A stretch of DNA of 64,000 bases from Artemisia argyi (lineage: Eukaryota > Streptophyta > Magnoliopsida > Asterales > Asteraceae). Position 1 is the first letter of the stretch. Each line of letters starts with the position of its first letter. The notes below the pieces were generated by a model. The model was not told the DNA's origin. It saw only the letters and a program-made list of their open reading frames with translations, and searched no databases. The position numbers were made by a program, and so were the translations under genes. The DNA lies in assembly GCA_030686995.1 (NCBI GenBank), contig CM060681.1, forward strand, positions 162,589,333 to 162,653,332. Reading direction: 5' to 3'. This document shows, piece after piece, positions 49,300 to 60,686 of this stretch.

Positions 49300-51071
49300 A
49301 TAAGAAAAAGGAAGCAAAACTAATGCTTTTTAAGCAACTTATTACCTTTCAGCGAAAGCAATATATCTTTTCACTTGCCTTTCTCTTTTTTCTTAGGCCT
49401 ATAACATTTCGTCGTGAGCACCGTTCAACCCGACACCAAACAATTCTATTTTGTTAATACCTACATAAATTAAAATGACCATAACCAATCAACTTGATTT
49501 AGATAAACTAATTATTAAGATACAATTAAATCTTACAGTGAATTGTAAATTGCTTGTAATCTTCCAAAAAATCAGATTGCACAACGGTTAAGTCGCCAGA
49601 GGTATTCAGCCGCCGGTTGAGACCTAAATTGATTTTAGACATCAAAAAAACAACAACAAAGAACGGATCATCACATATCATACTTTGATTTCGAACAAAA
49701 AAACATAATTTTTCATAATTAATAGCAAAAAATTAAGATTCGGAAATCATAAAAAAAACATAATTTTTCATAATTAATAGCAAAAAATTAAAAACAGATC
49801 ATCATATATCATACCTTGCTTGTTTTAGGGCGGTGGAGGTTATCAACTATAGTTATCCATTCGGTTACAAACTGGAGGTTTATGATAAAGCAGTTGACAC
49901 CGATCAATAGTAATAACGTCATATAAGGTTGGGTGAATAGCGTGGACTCAAGAGGCAAAAATGGGCTCAAGGGGACAGGCCCAAAAAAAACTTTTTTTTA
50001 ATTGCCTCAACACAATTATATATATATAACATTTCACAAGGATTCGGTGCAACCTGATTGGATAGTTACAACAACTTAATAAAATATTACTTATGTTAGC
50101 AGGCTAACTTATAGTCCAGTGGGGATGTCTTTTTGGGCCTGCGTAATAGTTTTTCAACCGCCTTTTTTAACATACTCCGTATTTCTTTGTCGTTCGATTA
50201 TTCCAGATGCACCACCGCCTTTGTGTGTCTCTTATCCTAAATTAGATACGTGTACACATGAGAAAACAGATTACAGACACGTCATAACAAAGTTTCAGAT
50301 CTGTGCCGACAAAAAAAATTAGGAGGTACGTGATGTGGTTTTGGTTGTATTTGGTACAATACTTTAACTATATTTACTGTTCTTTAATTGAAGAGATTGC
50401 TGTTGTTTTTGCAAAAGAAATAGATTAAGGTTGTCGTAGTTTTGTTAATTTAATTGTTATGTTTTTTTTTTAGATGAAGTCATAAATCTGTTTTTTGGGT
50501 TTTCACAGGGATTGTGTGTATGTCTAGGATTATAGGGTCGACGTGATCGCAAGAGGTAACGAGTAGGTAATACCATCTATGTATTTGCTCTTTTATGACA
50601 TTTCGTTTGAAGATGTTTTATGCATGTTTGATTAATTGGTAAACCTGATTGTGTCACGATTCATCAGGATTTTGTGTGCTTTTAATAGTTATTACGGAGT
50701 ATCAAATAAACCCGGTCTCATGAGGCTATTATTTTTGGAAGAGCTGCTGTCGTAGCCACCGTCGTTTCAGGTAAGACAATTTTTTCGTCAGAACTGTATC
50801 AGTCGTTTTTACGTCAAGTAGTTGTTTGGCACATTCTTTGTTTTGATTGACCATTATGTTAGTTGGTTTCGTTTAAGTTTCAGTAAAGAGGTAAAAGGAT
50901 ACTAAAAATGGACCCGTTACCTGTACAGCTACTTTCAGGAATATCAAAACCTTCTGTCTATTCAATCGTCACGCTCGGTCTGTTTGTTTTTTCATCCTCC
51001 ACTTTATCGGAAGATATGAGGTATTGAGTCTATGTTATCATGATTTGACCCATTATCCTCTTTTTTTTTTC

Positions 51072-51072
<1 letters not shown>
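48277..51072. other. Helitron interior, mostly unassigned
   Basis: Contains a T homopolymer of about 40 bases (49255-49294) and a repeated CATAAAAAA...TTAATAGC block near 49690-49790. Minus-strand open pieces with splice-like borders lie at about 49512-49612 and 49800-49850. Their phases do not join cleanly, so I do not call exons. Confidence 0.4.

Positions 51073-51124
<52 letters not shown>
51073..51124. repeat. (TTA)n microsatellite
   Basis: About 17 ATT/TTA triplets. Confidence 0.97.
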
Positions 51125-51125
<1 letters not shown>

Positions 51126-51288
51126 TTATTACTTTTTAATTTTTTTTACTTTGTGGTTTACGTGAGCTTTTCGGGTTTGGATATCGTTTATAGGATGTGT
51201 GTTTCTGGTATCTACCTGACGCATTTGTGTTTCCTACACAACGTACAGATTCATTTGACTACATCTTACTTAATTTTATTTTATGCAG

Positions 51289-52987
51289 GTTGCTCACATT
51301 ACGACAATGGCACACATGAAAGCGACTCAAGCAGCTCATACCGGAGACCTTATATGAATTGGATCGGAGAATGTTGGGAAATCTATTTGGAACATTGGAG
51401 GTATTCCCTTTACTGTATTATGTGATATCTGTTTTTCATATGCGCATGTTAATGTGGAACAACGTGAATTAGTTGTTTACCACGAGACTTGACATAATTG
51501 AATGAAGGTTGTGTGTCATTAGAGAGGATTAGCCTAACATTTTACACATTTTTTTTAGTAATAGGTGTTTCGTCTTATTTTGTTGATTGTGTATCTTTGT
51601 TTTTATTTAAGGTTGATGAAAAACTGAGGCAGGCGGGCATTGGTCGTGCCATTGAGGTGATTACTTGAAAGAACGTGTCCAGCGTCGATTGTATGTGGTG
51701 GATGATCATTGCCTCTATTTCTACGTAGCCGTGGGTTTTAATGATCCGACATTTTTTTACTGCCAACGCATTTGTTTTCAAGTGAGGTTTCAACAGTGAC
51801 TGAACATTTGGAAAGAGCAGTTAGGGAACACAACCACCATGTCAGCAAGCATAAGTATAATGTGGTCTTTCAGGTAAGTCACAGCCTAAAAGTTAGATTC
51901 TTATTGGTCGGGCAACGTAATCTGATTACCTGCTTCAATTCCCGTTTGTTCAAATTCTGGAATACTATCTACTACTAGTAATTTCTTGAAGGGGTGTTTG
52001 GATTTGTGTAAGAATACGAGTGTTGCCTTTTATCCCTTGACTATACTTTTTAATCCCTTGACTAATGTTGTAACCCATATACTATCAACATTACGTCTTT
52101 ACTACTTCCGGTACCTTTGTGCAGTTCTTTCGTTGACTACGGAAGGAACCTCTGGAATACTCATCAACCCACCAGTAAAGGAAGAGTTACAGATGCAACA
52201 ATGGTAGTCTTTTTCATAATGAAAATTTCTAATTATACTTCTTGCAGTCACACGAACGTATATCTTATTTATGGTGACCAGGTAAACCGGCAACAAGAAA
52301 CAGGTTTTTTTTACGTCATTATCCAAAAAAAATCTAAGCTGGTATTCAGCTTTATCCAAAAAAAAAAAAAAAAAAAAGGTGATCTACCAGCAATGGATAT
52401 ATCTTCCGGGACTCGACATGCAAATAATGAATGTAATATTTGTTACGCTTTCCTGCAGTATTGTTACCTATATTCATTATACTAATACATATATGTCCAC
52501 ATATTTGACCATCATTTGTTTTCTTTACAGCTGCCTGGGTACAGACACGTGAGCCTGCTCCATACAGAGGTAACAGCCGTCGCCGTTATACGCGTGAAGG
52601 TAGTTTCAATAGTTTGTTGTCGTGTTTTAAAAATATACTATGCATACACCTGTGGTCGATGCTTACTTGAAAAGCTTTTTTATGCTTGAGATGCAGATAT
52701 TGTCAATCAAATGCCCCCTAGATTTCTGCTACACATATCAATACTGGCGCAACTACACGTTCTGGTAAGTCATATCTGATCATATCTTTTCTTTTCGGCT
52801 ACCTATTCATTTAATAAGTTTTGGGTTTACTTCTGTAACGATCCAATGCACTCTTATAGATCCTCCTTCAGAGTACAAATACTTCGGTCGTTGTGACCAA
52901 GTATGCTCCCGTTGTCGTGCTCTTTTTTGGTTTCAAGAAAGGCTTGCTGTTTCGTCAACTCGGGCTTGCTCCATTAGTCGGGTTTAG
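51289..52987 (+). pseudogene. Helitron transposase (RepHel) N-terminal remnant
   Basis: The last block, 52860-52987, reads PPSEYKYFGRCDQVC then SRCRALFWFQERL before a TAG. The pattern G-x-C-x3-C-x2-C-x-A-x-F-W-x2-E-R is the N-terminal Cys motif of plant Helitron transposases. The preceding block, 52697-52764, joins it in phase (ISATHINTGATTRS then D) but has an in-frame TAG in its first third. Earlier exon-like blocks with good borders are 51289-51400 and about 52531-52601. The catalytic Rep and helicase regions, over a thousand residues, are absent. It is not functional. Confidence 0.6.
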
Positions 52988-53402
52988 GGAGGATTCTCCT
53001 AGTGCTGACAGTGAAGGCGGTAAATGTACACGTATCTTTTTTTGGTTCATTAACTGTGAATGTCGAAAGAAAGAGAGTCGCGGTTTGCAACAATCAATTG
53101 ATTACTTTTTTTTTATATGCTAATTCATCATAGTGATGAAGTGCATCGGATTTTGGATAAAAAAGTTTACACATATCTAACAAGATTATTTCAGGTTTGT
53201 TTTCTTAATATAGTTTACCTTATATCCGTAAGATATCTCAAATGCGTAGTTACATGTTCTGTTAATAGTGTTAGGTCCATATACACTACTATACCTTAAA
53301 TCTTTAACCCATAATGTATATTAGTTCTCGGTTCAATTTTATATGCAACTCTAAAGATTTTATGCAATGCTTCTAACTCATAATCTATCGCTGCCTACTT
53401 GC

Positions 53403-53800
53403 AGGTCCATTTTATGGGGCTCGAACCGGGGTGCTTAGGTGCTGCAATGCGGGTTGAAAGGGGTTGACGTGGATGCTGAAATGGTGGTTGCAGCAGGTGC
53501 GTTTGGATGCTGAGATGTGTGCGGTTGAGGGCTTAAATTGGTGGGTTTTGGATGCTGAAACGGGGGCTTAAATCGATGCGTTTGGGTGCTGAAATGGGGA
53601 CTAACACGTGTCGGTTTAGGGGCTGAAATGGTGGGTTTGGAGTCTGAAATGGGTGACTTGGGGAGGAGGGGTGAAATGGGTGTGGGTTGGAAGGGTGAAA
53701 TAGGTTGGTTTGGGGCTTCAAGTCGGGGTGTTTAGGTGCTAAAACAAGGGCTGATACACAACACTTGGTGTCTGATGTCAACAAGCACCTAGATGGTGTC
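53403..53800. repeat. G-rich degenerate minisatellite near the Helitron 3' end
   Basis: Variants of TTTGGGTGCTGAAATGGGG repeat about every 20-30 bases on the plus strand. The proline-rich minus-strand frame here is a by-product. Confidence 0.8.
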
Positions 53801-54106
53801 AAGAAGTAGGTATAGTGTAGTCCTTGCAAATATGATTGCTTATTGTAATTGTAATTAGTTAGCGACCCGTACCAAACAATATTCTGTTGAACTTGACAAA
53901 ATATAATGTGATGTTAGAAACTGTTGCTTAATTGGTTTTGTTAATCATCGTAATATTGTTGTAATGCGTTGAGTATCTTATATTTTCTCCGACTCAGTAC
54001 CGAGGTTCAGTAGATGTAACCGTGAGTCTTTATGTCGTTGAACTTACAGGTATATGAAAAGGAGTGCACCTCGCACATGCAATGATCCAAAAATATAGCA
54101 TATGCC

Positions 54107-54125
54107 CCCGCCGCAACGCGGCGGG
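54107..54125. repeat. Right terminal hairpin of the Helitron
   Basis: CCCGCCGC-AAC-GCGGCGGG, eight perfect pairs, ending ten bases before CTCG (54135-54138). Position and form fit the 3' hairpin that Helitrons need for termination. Confidence 0.65.
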
Positions 54126-54468
54126 CACCTGCACCTCGTTAGTATATATAGAGAATTATCACCTTAGCTCCGCATTTGCTCCAAAAGTCCTTAAACATAC
54201 TTTGCAGAATAAAATAACAAAACATGTGATATTTGCAATTAAACTGTCAACTTTACTATTGATTTAAGCTAAAATATGTCATTTCTCATAATAAAACATG
54301 CACAAACGTGATTTTATCACCATTCGTGGGGACCCATTATTCAATCTAACAAGGTTTTAGAATGAGGTCCTACCTAAGATCCTAACCTCATCGCCGGAAT
54401 TTACTGTTCGTCCCGTAGTATTGTTCGTTGTTCAATTTGGTAGTGTTTAAGTGGAGTTTTCATTATCC

Positions 54469-55262
54469 ATGGATGAAAACACTGTTCGGTTGTGGCTTAA
54501 AGAGCTTGCCAGCGCGATACAACAGCTCGTACAACAACAACCTGCGGTTTTTCATGAACAAATTGATGCCTTACGAGCCAAGTTACAGGCAACTCGGGAA
54601 CTGTTGCAGAACCGTGCTGGAGGTGGTGGCGATCATGGGTTATTATTGTCAAGATCAATGCGTTTGGATGTTCCCACAATTGCATGGGATGATCCAGATA
54701 GGTGGATTTTAGCCATTACAGGATACTTTGCATTACTTAACACACCTGCGGATCAACGTTTGCGGATTGTGGGTTTTAACCTCGAAGGCGCAGCTGCGGA
54801 ATGGTTTCGTTAGATGTCAAAGAATGGGTTGATCACCGATTAGGAGCGGTTTGAGGAGAGTGTTAAGAACCGTTATGGGCCTTTCAAATATGAAGATCCG
54901 CATGGGGGCTTTGTCGAAGCTGCTACAACTCGGTACCGTTGAGGAGTACCAACGTGAGTTTGAAAAACTCATGAATATGGTTACGGGTATTTCGAATACT
55001 TTGATCATCTCTTTTTATATATCTGGTCTTAAACTAAATGAAAGTTGTTGTGGCAAAACCAACGTCTCATGGGGATGTGTTTTCATTGGCTCGTGTCACA
55101 AAGGCAAGATTGGAAGATCAAAGTATGGCTTATATTGTTTCCAGATTTGCTGGTACCAATGGCGGTACGCAATACCAATGTTCTACATTAGTTGTTAGCT
55201 CACCTTTGCTAATAACACCACCTAAAACTATTGTTAAACCACCACCACTAGAAAACAACTAA
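54469..55262 (+). pseudogene. Ty3/gypsy chromovirus-like gag pseudogene
   Basis: ATG at 54469 opens a frame with a Gln-rich helix, then WDDPDRWILAITGYFALLNT and GFNLEGAAAEWFR, the Gag core. A TAG replaces the Trp expected after WFR (near 54813), and a second TAG replaces a Trp after LITD (near 54841). The frame then shifts near 54907: the next frame reads LLQLGTVEEYQREFEKLMN and SFYISGLKLN, and a third frame continues VFSLARVTKARLEDQ. So there are at least two nonsense changes and two frameshifts. Nothing of protease or reverse transcriptase follows. Only about 470 bases separate it from the 3' purine tract, so pol is deleted. Confidence 0.85.
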
Positions 55263-55717
55263 GGTACCCACAAAAACAACTTAATATGCACCATGTTATG
55301 ATGATTTGGGCTGTTTGCTACCATTTATTATGTTGAGTCAAGCATAGCAGTTGCATTTAAACGAAACACAACAATTACGGAAAAAAGTGAGCACAAATCT
55401 TAATAAAAGTAAGGGATCTACTTTGGGATTGGAATGTTGGGGTGCTAATAAAAAGAGAAAGGAAATAGTAGAGGTGTCTTTCATATGGATGTAATCAAAG
55501 TCTTATGTTGTCATTGAAGTTGGGCAGAATAAAGTTGTATATGGCGGGCTGACTTTGAATACCGGACATGCAAAATATGGACAGTCATGGTAACACTTTT
55601 TGATGTATTTTATGCTGTTAATAATCCAAAAGAGGGTGAACTGTAAGTAAAAGTGTGGGATCCTAGAATCACGTGAGGCGAGATTTTGAAGCAACACCTT
55701 GAGGACAAGGTGACTTT

Positions 55718-55731
55718 GAAGGACAGGGGAA
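55718..55731 (+). promoter_or_regulatory. Polypurine tract of the gypsy remnant
   Basis: GAAGGACAGGGGAA directly precedes the LTR start TGTTACGACC. Just upstream, LEDKVTLKDRG resembles the last residues of chromovirus polyproteins. Confidence 0.7.
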
Positions 55732-56030
55732 TGTTACGACCGCTTGGGTCGTATCTAGTCCCGTATATGGCATAAGGTTTATGTCGTGGGCTAATTTATC
55801 TTTATTTATCTTAATTGTTAGGTCGTGTTTGTAGTGGGTTAAACCCATTGTCATTGTCATTGTTAGGTTAAATGTTATCATTGTAAGGTTATAAATACAG
55901 AGCCATAATAATGAATGAAATCATAGTTACGTCAAACAAATAATTCTTTTCTTTTCTCTAATATTTTTAAGGAGCTCGCGCCCGCTTAGAGTGATGCACT
56001 ATCTCGATACAACCTCAACAGGTCGTATCA
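55732..56030 (+). repeat. 3' LTR of the gypsy remnant
   Basis: 299 bp beginning TGTTACGACC and ending GGTCGTATCA, short imperfect inverted ends with TG...CA. No 5' partner is found before the gag pseudogene, where the Helitron border lies. Confidence 0.7.
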
Positions 56031-56721
56031 ATAAGGCATTCAACTTTCTTTTTTAGACGAATCATAAAAGACTAATTCAATAAAACACATAAATCACTGG
56101 TAAAAAGTTTATGTACACAAATGTTTAATCAGAGGGATGTCTTCTACGTGCTTCTAACAGAAGGAAAAAATAAATAAAAAACAATAAATAAATAAATAAA
56201 AAACACATAGTTTTGTCAATCATATAAGTGAACAACTAAACTGTTATCTTGATCATGAAAGTTAATGACTGAGTTATCCAATGGTCGTATTTAAAAGGTT
56301 TTTAAGCTCGATCCTCACCTAATCCATTAAAGTACCATATTATCTTTAGAAACATTAAATATAAACGCGTGTAGCTTATGTATAATTACCAGGAACATTA
56401 AGATTCTTCTCTAAGGTGTTTTGGGGGCCATTGGTGGGGCTAACAAGGCTAAAGCATACGGGGAACAAAAAGATTAGACTTGGCCCAATGTATATTATTT
56501 ACATAGGCCCATTTTTATTTAATACTCCGTATAAGTTAAAGGACCCTTTGAACGTTTGACTCTTCAAAGTTACCCATATAATTACGAGAGTGACCCATTT
56601 TCATGTAACAAAACACCTTCTTCCATGAAATCAATTACCAAAAGCCACTTTTAAGTAACCAAATTACCAATACCGACACTATAAATCCACATTAAGAAAA
56701 ACAACATAGGAGAGCGTCATG
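56031..56721. other. Gene-free stretch
   Basis: A/T-rich with AAATAAATAA runs near 56170-56200. No gene seen. Confidence 0.4.
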
Positions 56722-56729
56722 TTTTGCTC

Positions 56730-56760
<31 letters not shown>

Positions 56761-57245
56761 TTTTTTTGCTCGCCCTATTTATGTCCCCTCTTGATTTTAC
56801 TAACAAAAAAAACACATCCAGTCTCCAATTGTCTTTGGTCCCCATCTTCATTTTATACACTAAAAAAACACATTCGGTTGTAATAGGAGTTGGTTCGAGC
56901 AATTTGGTTTTGGTTCTTGATTCGTTTGGCGAGCAAATGACATTTGCTCAATACACATTTTTGTCCACATACCTTAAATTATGGTAAGCAAACCATATGG
57001 CAAGCAAACTAAATTATGGTAAGCAAACTATTTTGCTTGCCATGTCTAGATATGGCGAGCAAACACAATGGCAATCAAATATTTTTTTGTCATGCTACCT
57101 AGATATATGGAGAGCAAATGGGCATGGAAAGAAAAGTAGTTTGCTTGCCATGTTCACGTGTCACCATCTTATAAAATTTGGAAATAAAAAATTAACATGT
57201 TAATATCTGACGAAGTCGCGAGAAAAAAATGTGGCGAGCAAAGGT
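56722..57245. repeat. GGCGAGCAAA-motif region with C homopolymer
   Basis: GGCGAGCAAA, GGTAAGCAAAC, GGCAAGCAAAC and inverted TTTGCTTGCCAT recur throughout. The left end TTTTGCTCGCC mirrors GGCGAGCAAAG at the right, so a MITE-like unit is possible. A run of about 29 C follows the left end (56731-56759). Confidence 0.55.
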
Positions 57246-57359
57246 TTCGTAAAACATTTTTAAAAAGTCAAACTATAGTTTATTTTAGAAATTTTCTAAA
57301 AAAATCGCAATTAATGGGTGAGAACAACGATGTAGTCAAACTAAGTTTAACATTTGAAT

Positions 57360-57684
57360 CATGAGGCTTTGTAATCCACTGGGTGAAGCTTATTAAGTTA
57401 AGCGAGCCTAGGTGAGAGTAGTACCGGGTTGGGTGACCAACCGGGAAGTCCTCACATGGGGACCTCAAGCTCTAATGATATCAACCAGCTACCTTAGAAG
57501 TCTGGGCCCAACTATGTGATGTCTTGATCCAACTAAAGGACGCGAGTTCGATTCCGTTCCACAAGCATGGTTGGGTATTGGGTGGAGGTATTTCACAGGC
57601 ATCAAACTTTTGCTGGGTAGAGTTGATAAGTATCATTATGGTACACAGGGTTAAGGTGTCTCTGCCAATCTACACTTTTGATTC
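57360..57684 (+). mobile_element. SINE-like element with 5S-rRNA-derived head
   Basis: The 17-bp duplication AAGTTTAACATTTGAAT flanks this 325-bp unit exactly (57343-57359, 57685-57701). Near its 5' end it carries the 5S rRNA promoter elements in order: AGTTAAGCGAGCCTAGGTGA (A box), GAGAGTAGTAC (intermediate element), GGGTTGGGTGACC then CCGGGAAGTCCTC (C box). These match roughly positions 45-120 of plant 5S rRNA; the first 45 bases are replaced. Further on, GACGCGAGTTCGATTCCG looks like a tRNA B box. There is no poly(A) tail. Long variable duplications are typical of LINE-driven insertion. A fragment of a Cassandra-type TRIM, which also carries 5S sequence, is the alternative, but no LTR pair is seen. 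Confidence 0.7.
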
Positions 57685-57701
57685 AAGTTTAACATTTGAA
57701 T

Positions 57702-58289
57702 TTATGCTAGCATGGTTAGTTTGGTTTTTACCTATAGCTAGTTTTAAAGTTGTGGCCTTGTGAGTGTGGACTCGATAGTGAGCTGGAAACAAATAACATA
57801 TTTACTAAAGATACAGAAAGAGTTATTAGAAAGAGTTATTATAAGGCTAATGATTTGTACATCATTTTATTTTATTTGCACATTTCATGTTGTAGTATAA
57901 TGATTTGTACATTTATTATATATTGCTTCTTTAGTTTGTATTTTAAAATGTGCAATTAAAAAAAATTGAGTGTGCCAATCAATACTTTTATTATAATCAA
58001 CCAAGTTTCATCAGTGGGTTTGTGTCATTTAATGATGTGAAACCATTCTACAACGTCTAAATTTAACTTTTAGTATAGTAGGAAAAAAAAGTAATGTTTT
58101 TGTGGTAATTTGAATGATTTGCGACATGGTTAAATTTATCTTGATGATGGAGAATTGATGTTCAAATTTTGAATCATAACATTGTTTTACAATTTGAAAC
58201 TTGTATTCTTGTTCAACTATAAAAGTTGGATTTGTGTGTCCAATATTTAATTTCTTAGTTTTTTGTAGTTGGTTGGCAAGCTACATTAA
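57702..58289. other. Gene-free stretch
   Basis: AT-rich; nothing recognised. Confidence 0.4.
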
Positions 58290-58305
58290 TGTAAATCTTC
58301 ATTTA

Positions 58306-58528
58306 ACCAATTGGGCTAACTCAGTTGACCACCAAGAGTAATTTTGGGAAGGTATCCTTGGTGAGGTCTCAAGTTCGAGTTTCACCATGAACTTTTAGGG
58401 GCCCGAAATAAGAAAAACAGGAGTGGGGTTTATCCTCTAAGGAGATAGGTTCGATACTTGCATATTGCCCAATTGGATGTCACTGTAGGCTCGAATCACT
58501 AACTACTAAATCGTTGTTAAAAAAAAAA
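58306..58528 (+). mobile_element. tRNA-type SINE
   Basis: 223 bp ending in an A tail and flanked by TGTAAATCTTCATTTA (58290-58305) and TGCAAATCTTCATTTA (58529-58544), a 16-bp duplication with one mismatch. The 5' part has TGGGCTAACTCAGTTG (A-box-like) and TCAAGTTCGAGTTTC (B-box-like). Confidence 0.85.
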
Positions 58529-58544
58529 TGCAAATCTTCATTTA

Positions 58545-59212
58545 GTAGAAAACCGATTATCCTCGAAGGTCATTGGCCCAATAAACCGACGACTCAAACG
58601 GGTTAATAAAAAAGACCCGTTCCTAAAACATTGGAATAAATTATTCAACCACATGTTCAAAAGTGGACCAGGATTGTATTTATTTATTGGATATAATATA
58701 TGACACATGGATTGTTGTAAATTTGCCATATAGTTCTTTGAATTTGTAAATATAATTGATTGGACAATTAGATAGATAGACAAGAATTTGAGTTATCAAT
58801 AATTCCAAAATGTGTACCTTTATGATTGAAAGAAACAACAAGGTAGGTTGTTAAAACTATCATAAATTGATTGTTTTACTCATGTAAAATTGTTATTTTA
58901 GCTATAGTATGTTTGTTGAGTAGTAATATCATTACTGTATAACAAATATCCGATAGCTAAAATAAGGTTTGAAGAAAGTTATACTCAAGAGTACAACTTT
59001 TTCAAAATTTTTTTTTCTCGTAAAACAAGATTATAAGAAAATTTTGATTGGAAATTAACATATATAAATTGTTTAAATATGCCGCAATTAATAAAAATAT
59101 ATCTGTATAGATTGTAATATAGAAAAATATATATATATTTATCTATTTTACGAACCTGATTGCTTTTTTTAATTTACCCAAGGCGCAAAAAATATCTAAC
59201 CCCTCAAGGGTA
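58545..59212. other. Gene-free stretch
   Basis: AT-rich; no ORF or element recognised. Confidence 0.4.
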
Positions 59213-59594
59213 GGGATCCAGTGAAAAGAAAACTTATAATGAGAAGGATGAGAAATAATAATAATCATATATTTGAGATGCGTCGACTTGAATTAGATGC
59301 ATCTCTACTCATTTAGATGCATCCCAATTAGTTTCAAAAGTGATTTTGAAGTGAACACGATACAAAGTAGTACTTGTAACAAATTTGACCCGCAGAGAAC
59401 GAAAAATACAAAGGATTTGGCTAATTTGCTAAAATGCACCTAATATATGTATATGCATCTAATTTTTAGATACAAAATATATTATGACGCATTAAAATAT
59501 TAGAGATGCATCTAATACAAGTCGATGCATCTCTAATGTGTGGTTATATTTATTTCTCATCCTTCTTATTTTAAAATTTTTTCTCATTTGATCC
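59213..59594. mobile_element. Foldback MITE
   Basis: Arms pair over about 120 bp: AGAAGGATGAGAAATAATAA with TATTTCTCATCCTTCT, and GACTTGAATTAGATGCATC with GATGCATCTAATACAAGTC. The ends GGGATCC and TGATCC are flanked by TA. GATGCATC recurs inside. No ORF. Confidence 0.75.
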
Positions 59595-59916
59595 TAAGTC
59601 AGCCCCCAAAACCAAAAAATTAGATACTACGTAAATTAATTTTGATATGGAAAGAGCTAAATTAATGTTTTTATTGCCCACTTGCAGAATATTTCCTAAA
59701 AGCAATATTCTCTATGTTCTTCAGAGAAATGGTTTACTTTTCAACGTTTTCTACAAGTCATAGATTATAAGCTTTTGTATGGAGACGGAGTGCATGCATG
59801 TATCAAGATATGGCCATTGTGATTGGAATTTTTGTCAGAAATATGTGTCTTAAACAATGTATCTGAAATGCATGTTAAACAAATTTAAATATCTTAAGTC
59901 TCTAATGTTATTCAAG

Positions 59917-60678
59917 CAGTGGCGGATCTAGGATTTTGGACCGTGTGTGGCACGAATTTTGGCTCGCTTTGCTTCGCATGTGGCTAGTTTTTATGGCGTA
60001 AAAATAGTTGGTTTTTGAAGGTTTAGTTATCGGGTCCTTTTGTTAAAAACATCGCGTAAAAATAGCTGGTTTTTGAAGGTTTAGTTATCGGGTCCTTTTG
60101 TTAAAAATATCACAAAAAGTATCTTTTAATCACTGATAAAAGTGAAACTTACAACATTTGATAACTACAATACTTTTATAAAGTAAATGTGAAAAACGAT
60201 TTTTTAAAGTAAAGATGAAAAAAACATAAAAACCAAACTCATATACATATATTTTGAAGTAGAGTTAGTTCTTTTTATAACATTAAACAAATTCAAAACT
60301 AACCCAATTTGTTACAGTACTATATTATAATAGTAAAGGACAAAAGATTTTTCAAAAGAACACAAGAAAGTAACTAAAAGACAAAATAATACTCTTACCT
60401 ATAAAATTAAGTACTGTTCATCATCATCTTCACTCATCTTCTTTTTCAAACATCAAAACCGAAAGTCAGAACAAAGAACTATTCTTCCTTCTTTTTAAAA
60501 GATCAAAATCGAAAAACAATTCATTTTTTCTTCTTATTCTTGCTCATTTTTGTGCACTCTACCGACCTATGTGTAGCACTATTAAAAAACCGATAATTTT
60601 TACAAAAATAATACACTTCGTCGGCTTAAATCGTATGTGGCACGTGCTACACGTGGCTCACACATAGCTCCGCCCCTG
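59917..60678. mobile_element. Non-autonomous hAT element
   Basis: The ends CAGTGGCGGATC and GCTCCGCCCCTG are imperfect inverted repeats. The 8-bp duplication TATTCAAG is perfect (59909-59916, 60679-60686), the hAT hallmark. 762 bp, no transposase. It contains a 57-bp tandem duplication at 59997-60110. Confidence 0.9.
59997..60110. repeat. 57-bp tandem duplication in the hAT element
   Basis: Two units of GCGTAAAAATAG(T/C)TGG... ending GTTAAAAA(C/T)ATC, nearly identical. Confidence 0.92.
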
Positions 60679-60686
60679 TATTCAAG

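Larger units (their letters stand above)
46729..54138 (+). mobile_element. Probable Helitron, decayed
   Basis: The left end starts TCTTTAATAACAAGG and is followed by the palindrome CGCCGCGTTGCGGCG (46755-46769). The right end has the hairpin CCCGCCGCAACGCGGCGGG (54107-54125), then nine bases and CTCG with T following. Plant Helitrons begin TC and end in a hairpin plus CTRR-T; here CTCG would be one change from CTAG. Inside, a plus-strand frame carries a Cys motif of the Helitron transposase N-terminus, which supports the class and the strand. Opposite-strand reading of the ends (TCTATATATACTAAC ... GCGCTAA) is also Helitron-like, so exact termini are uncertain. The Rep and helicase domains are missing. 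Confidence 0.55.

Noticed and set aside
53533..53829. Proline-rich 98-codon minus frame
   Set aside because: It is the C-rich strand of a degenerate minisatellite.
57395..57475. Functional 5S rRNA gene
   Set aside because: The first 45 bases of 5S rRNA are missing and it lies inside a unit with its own target duplication.
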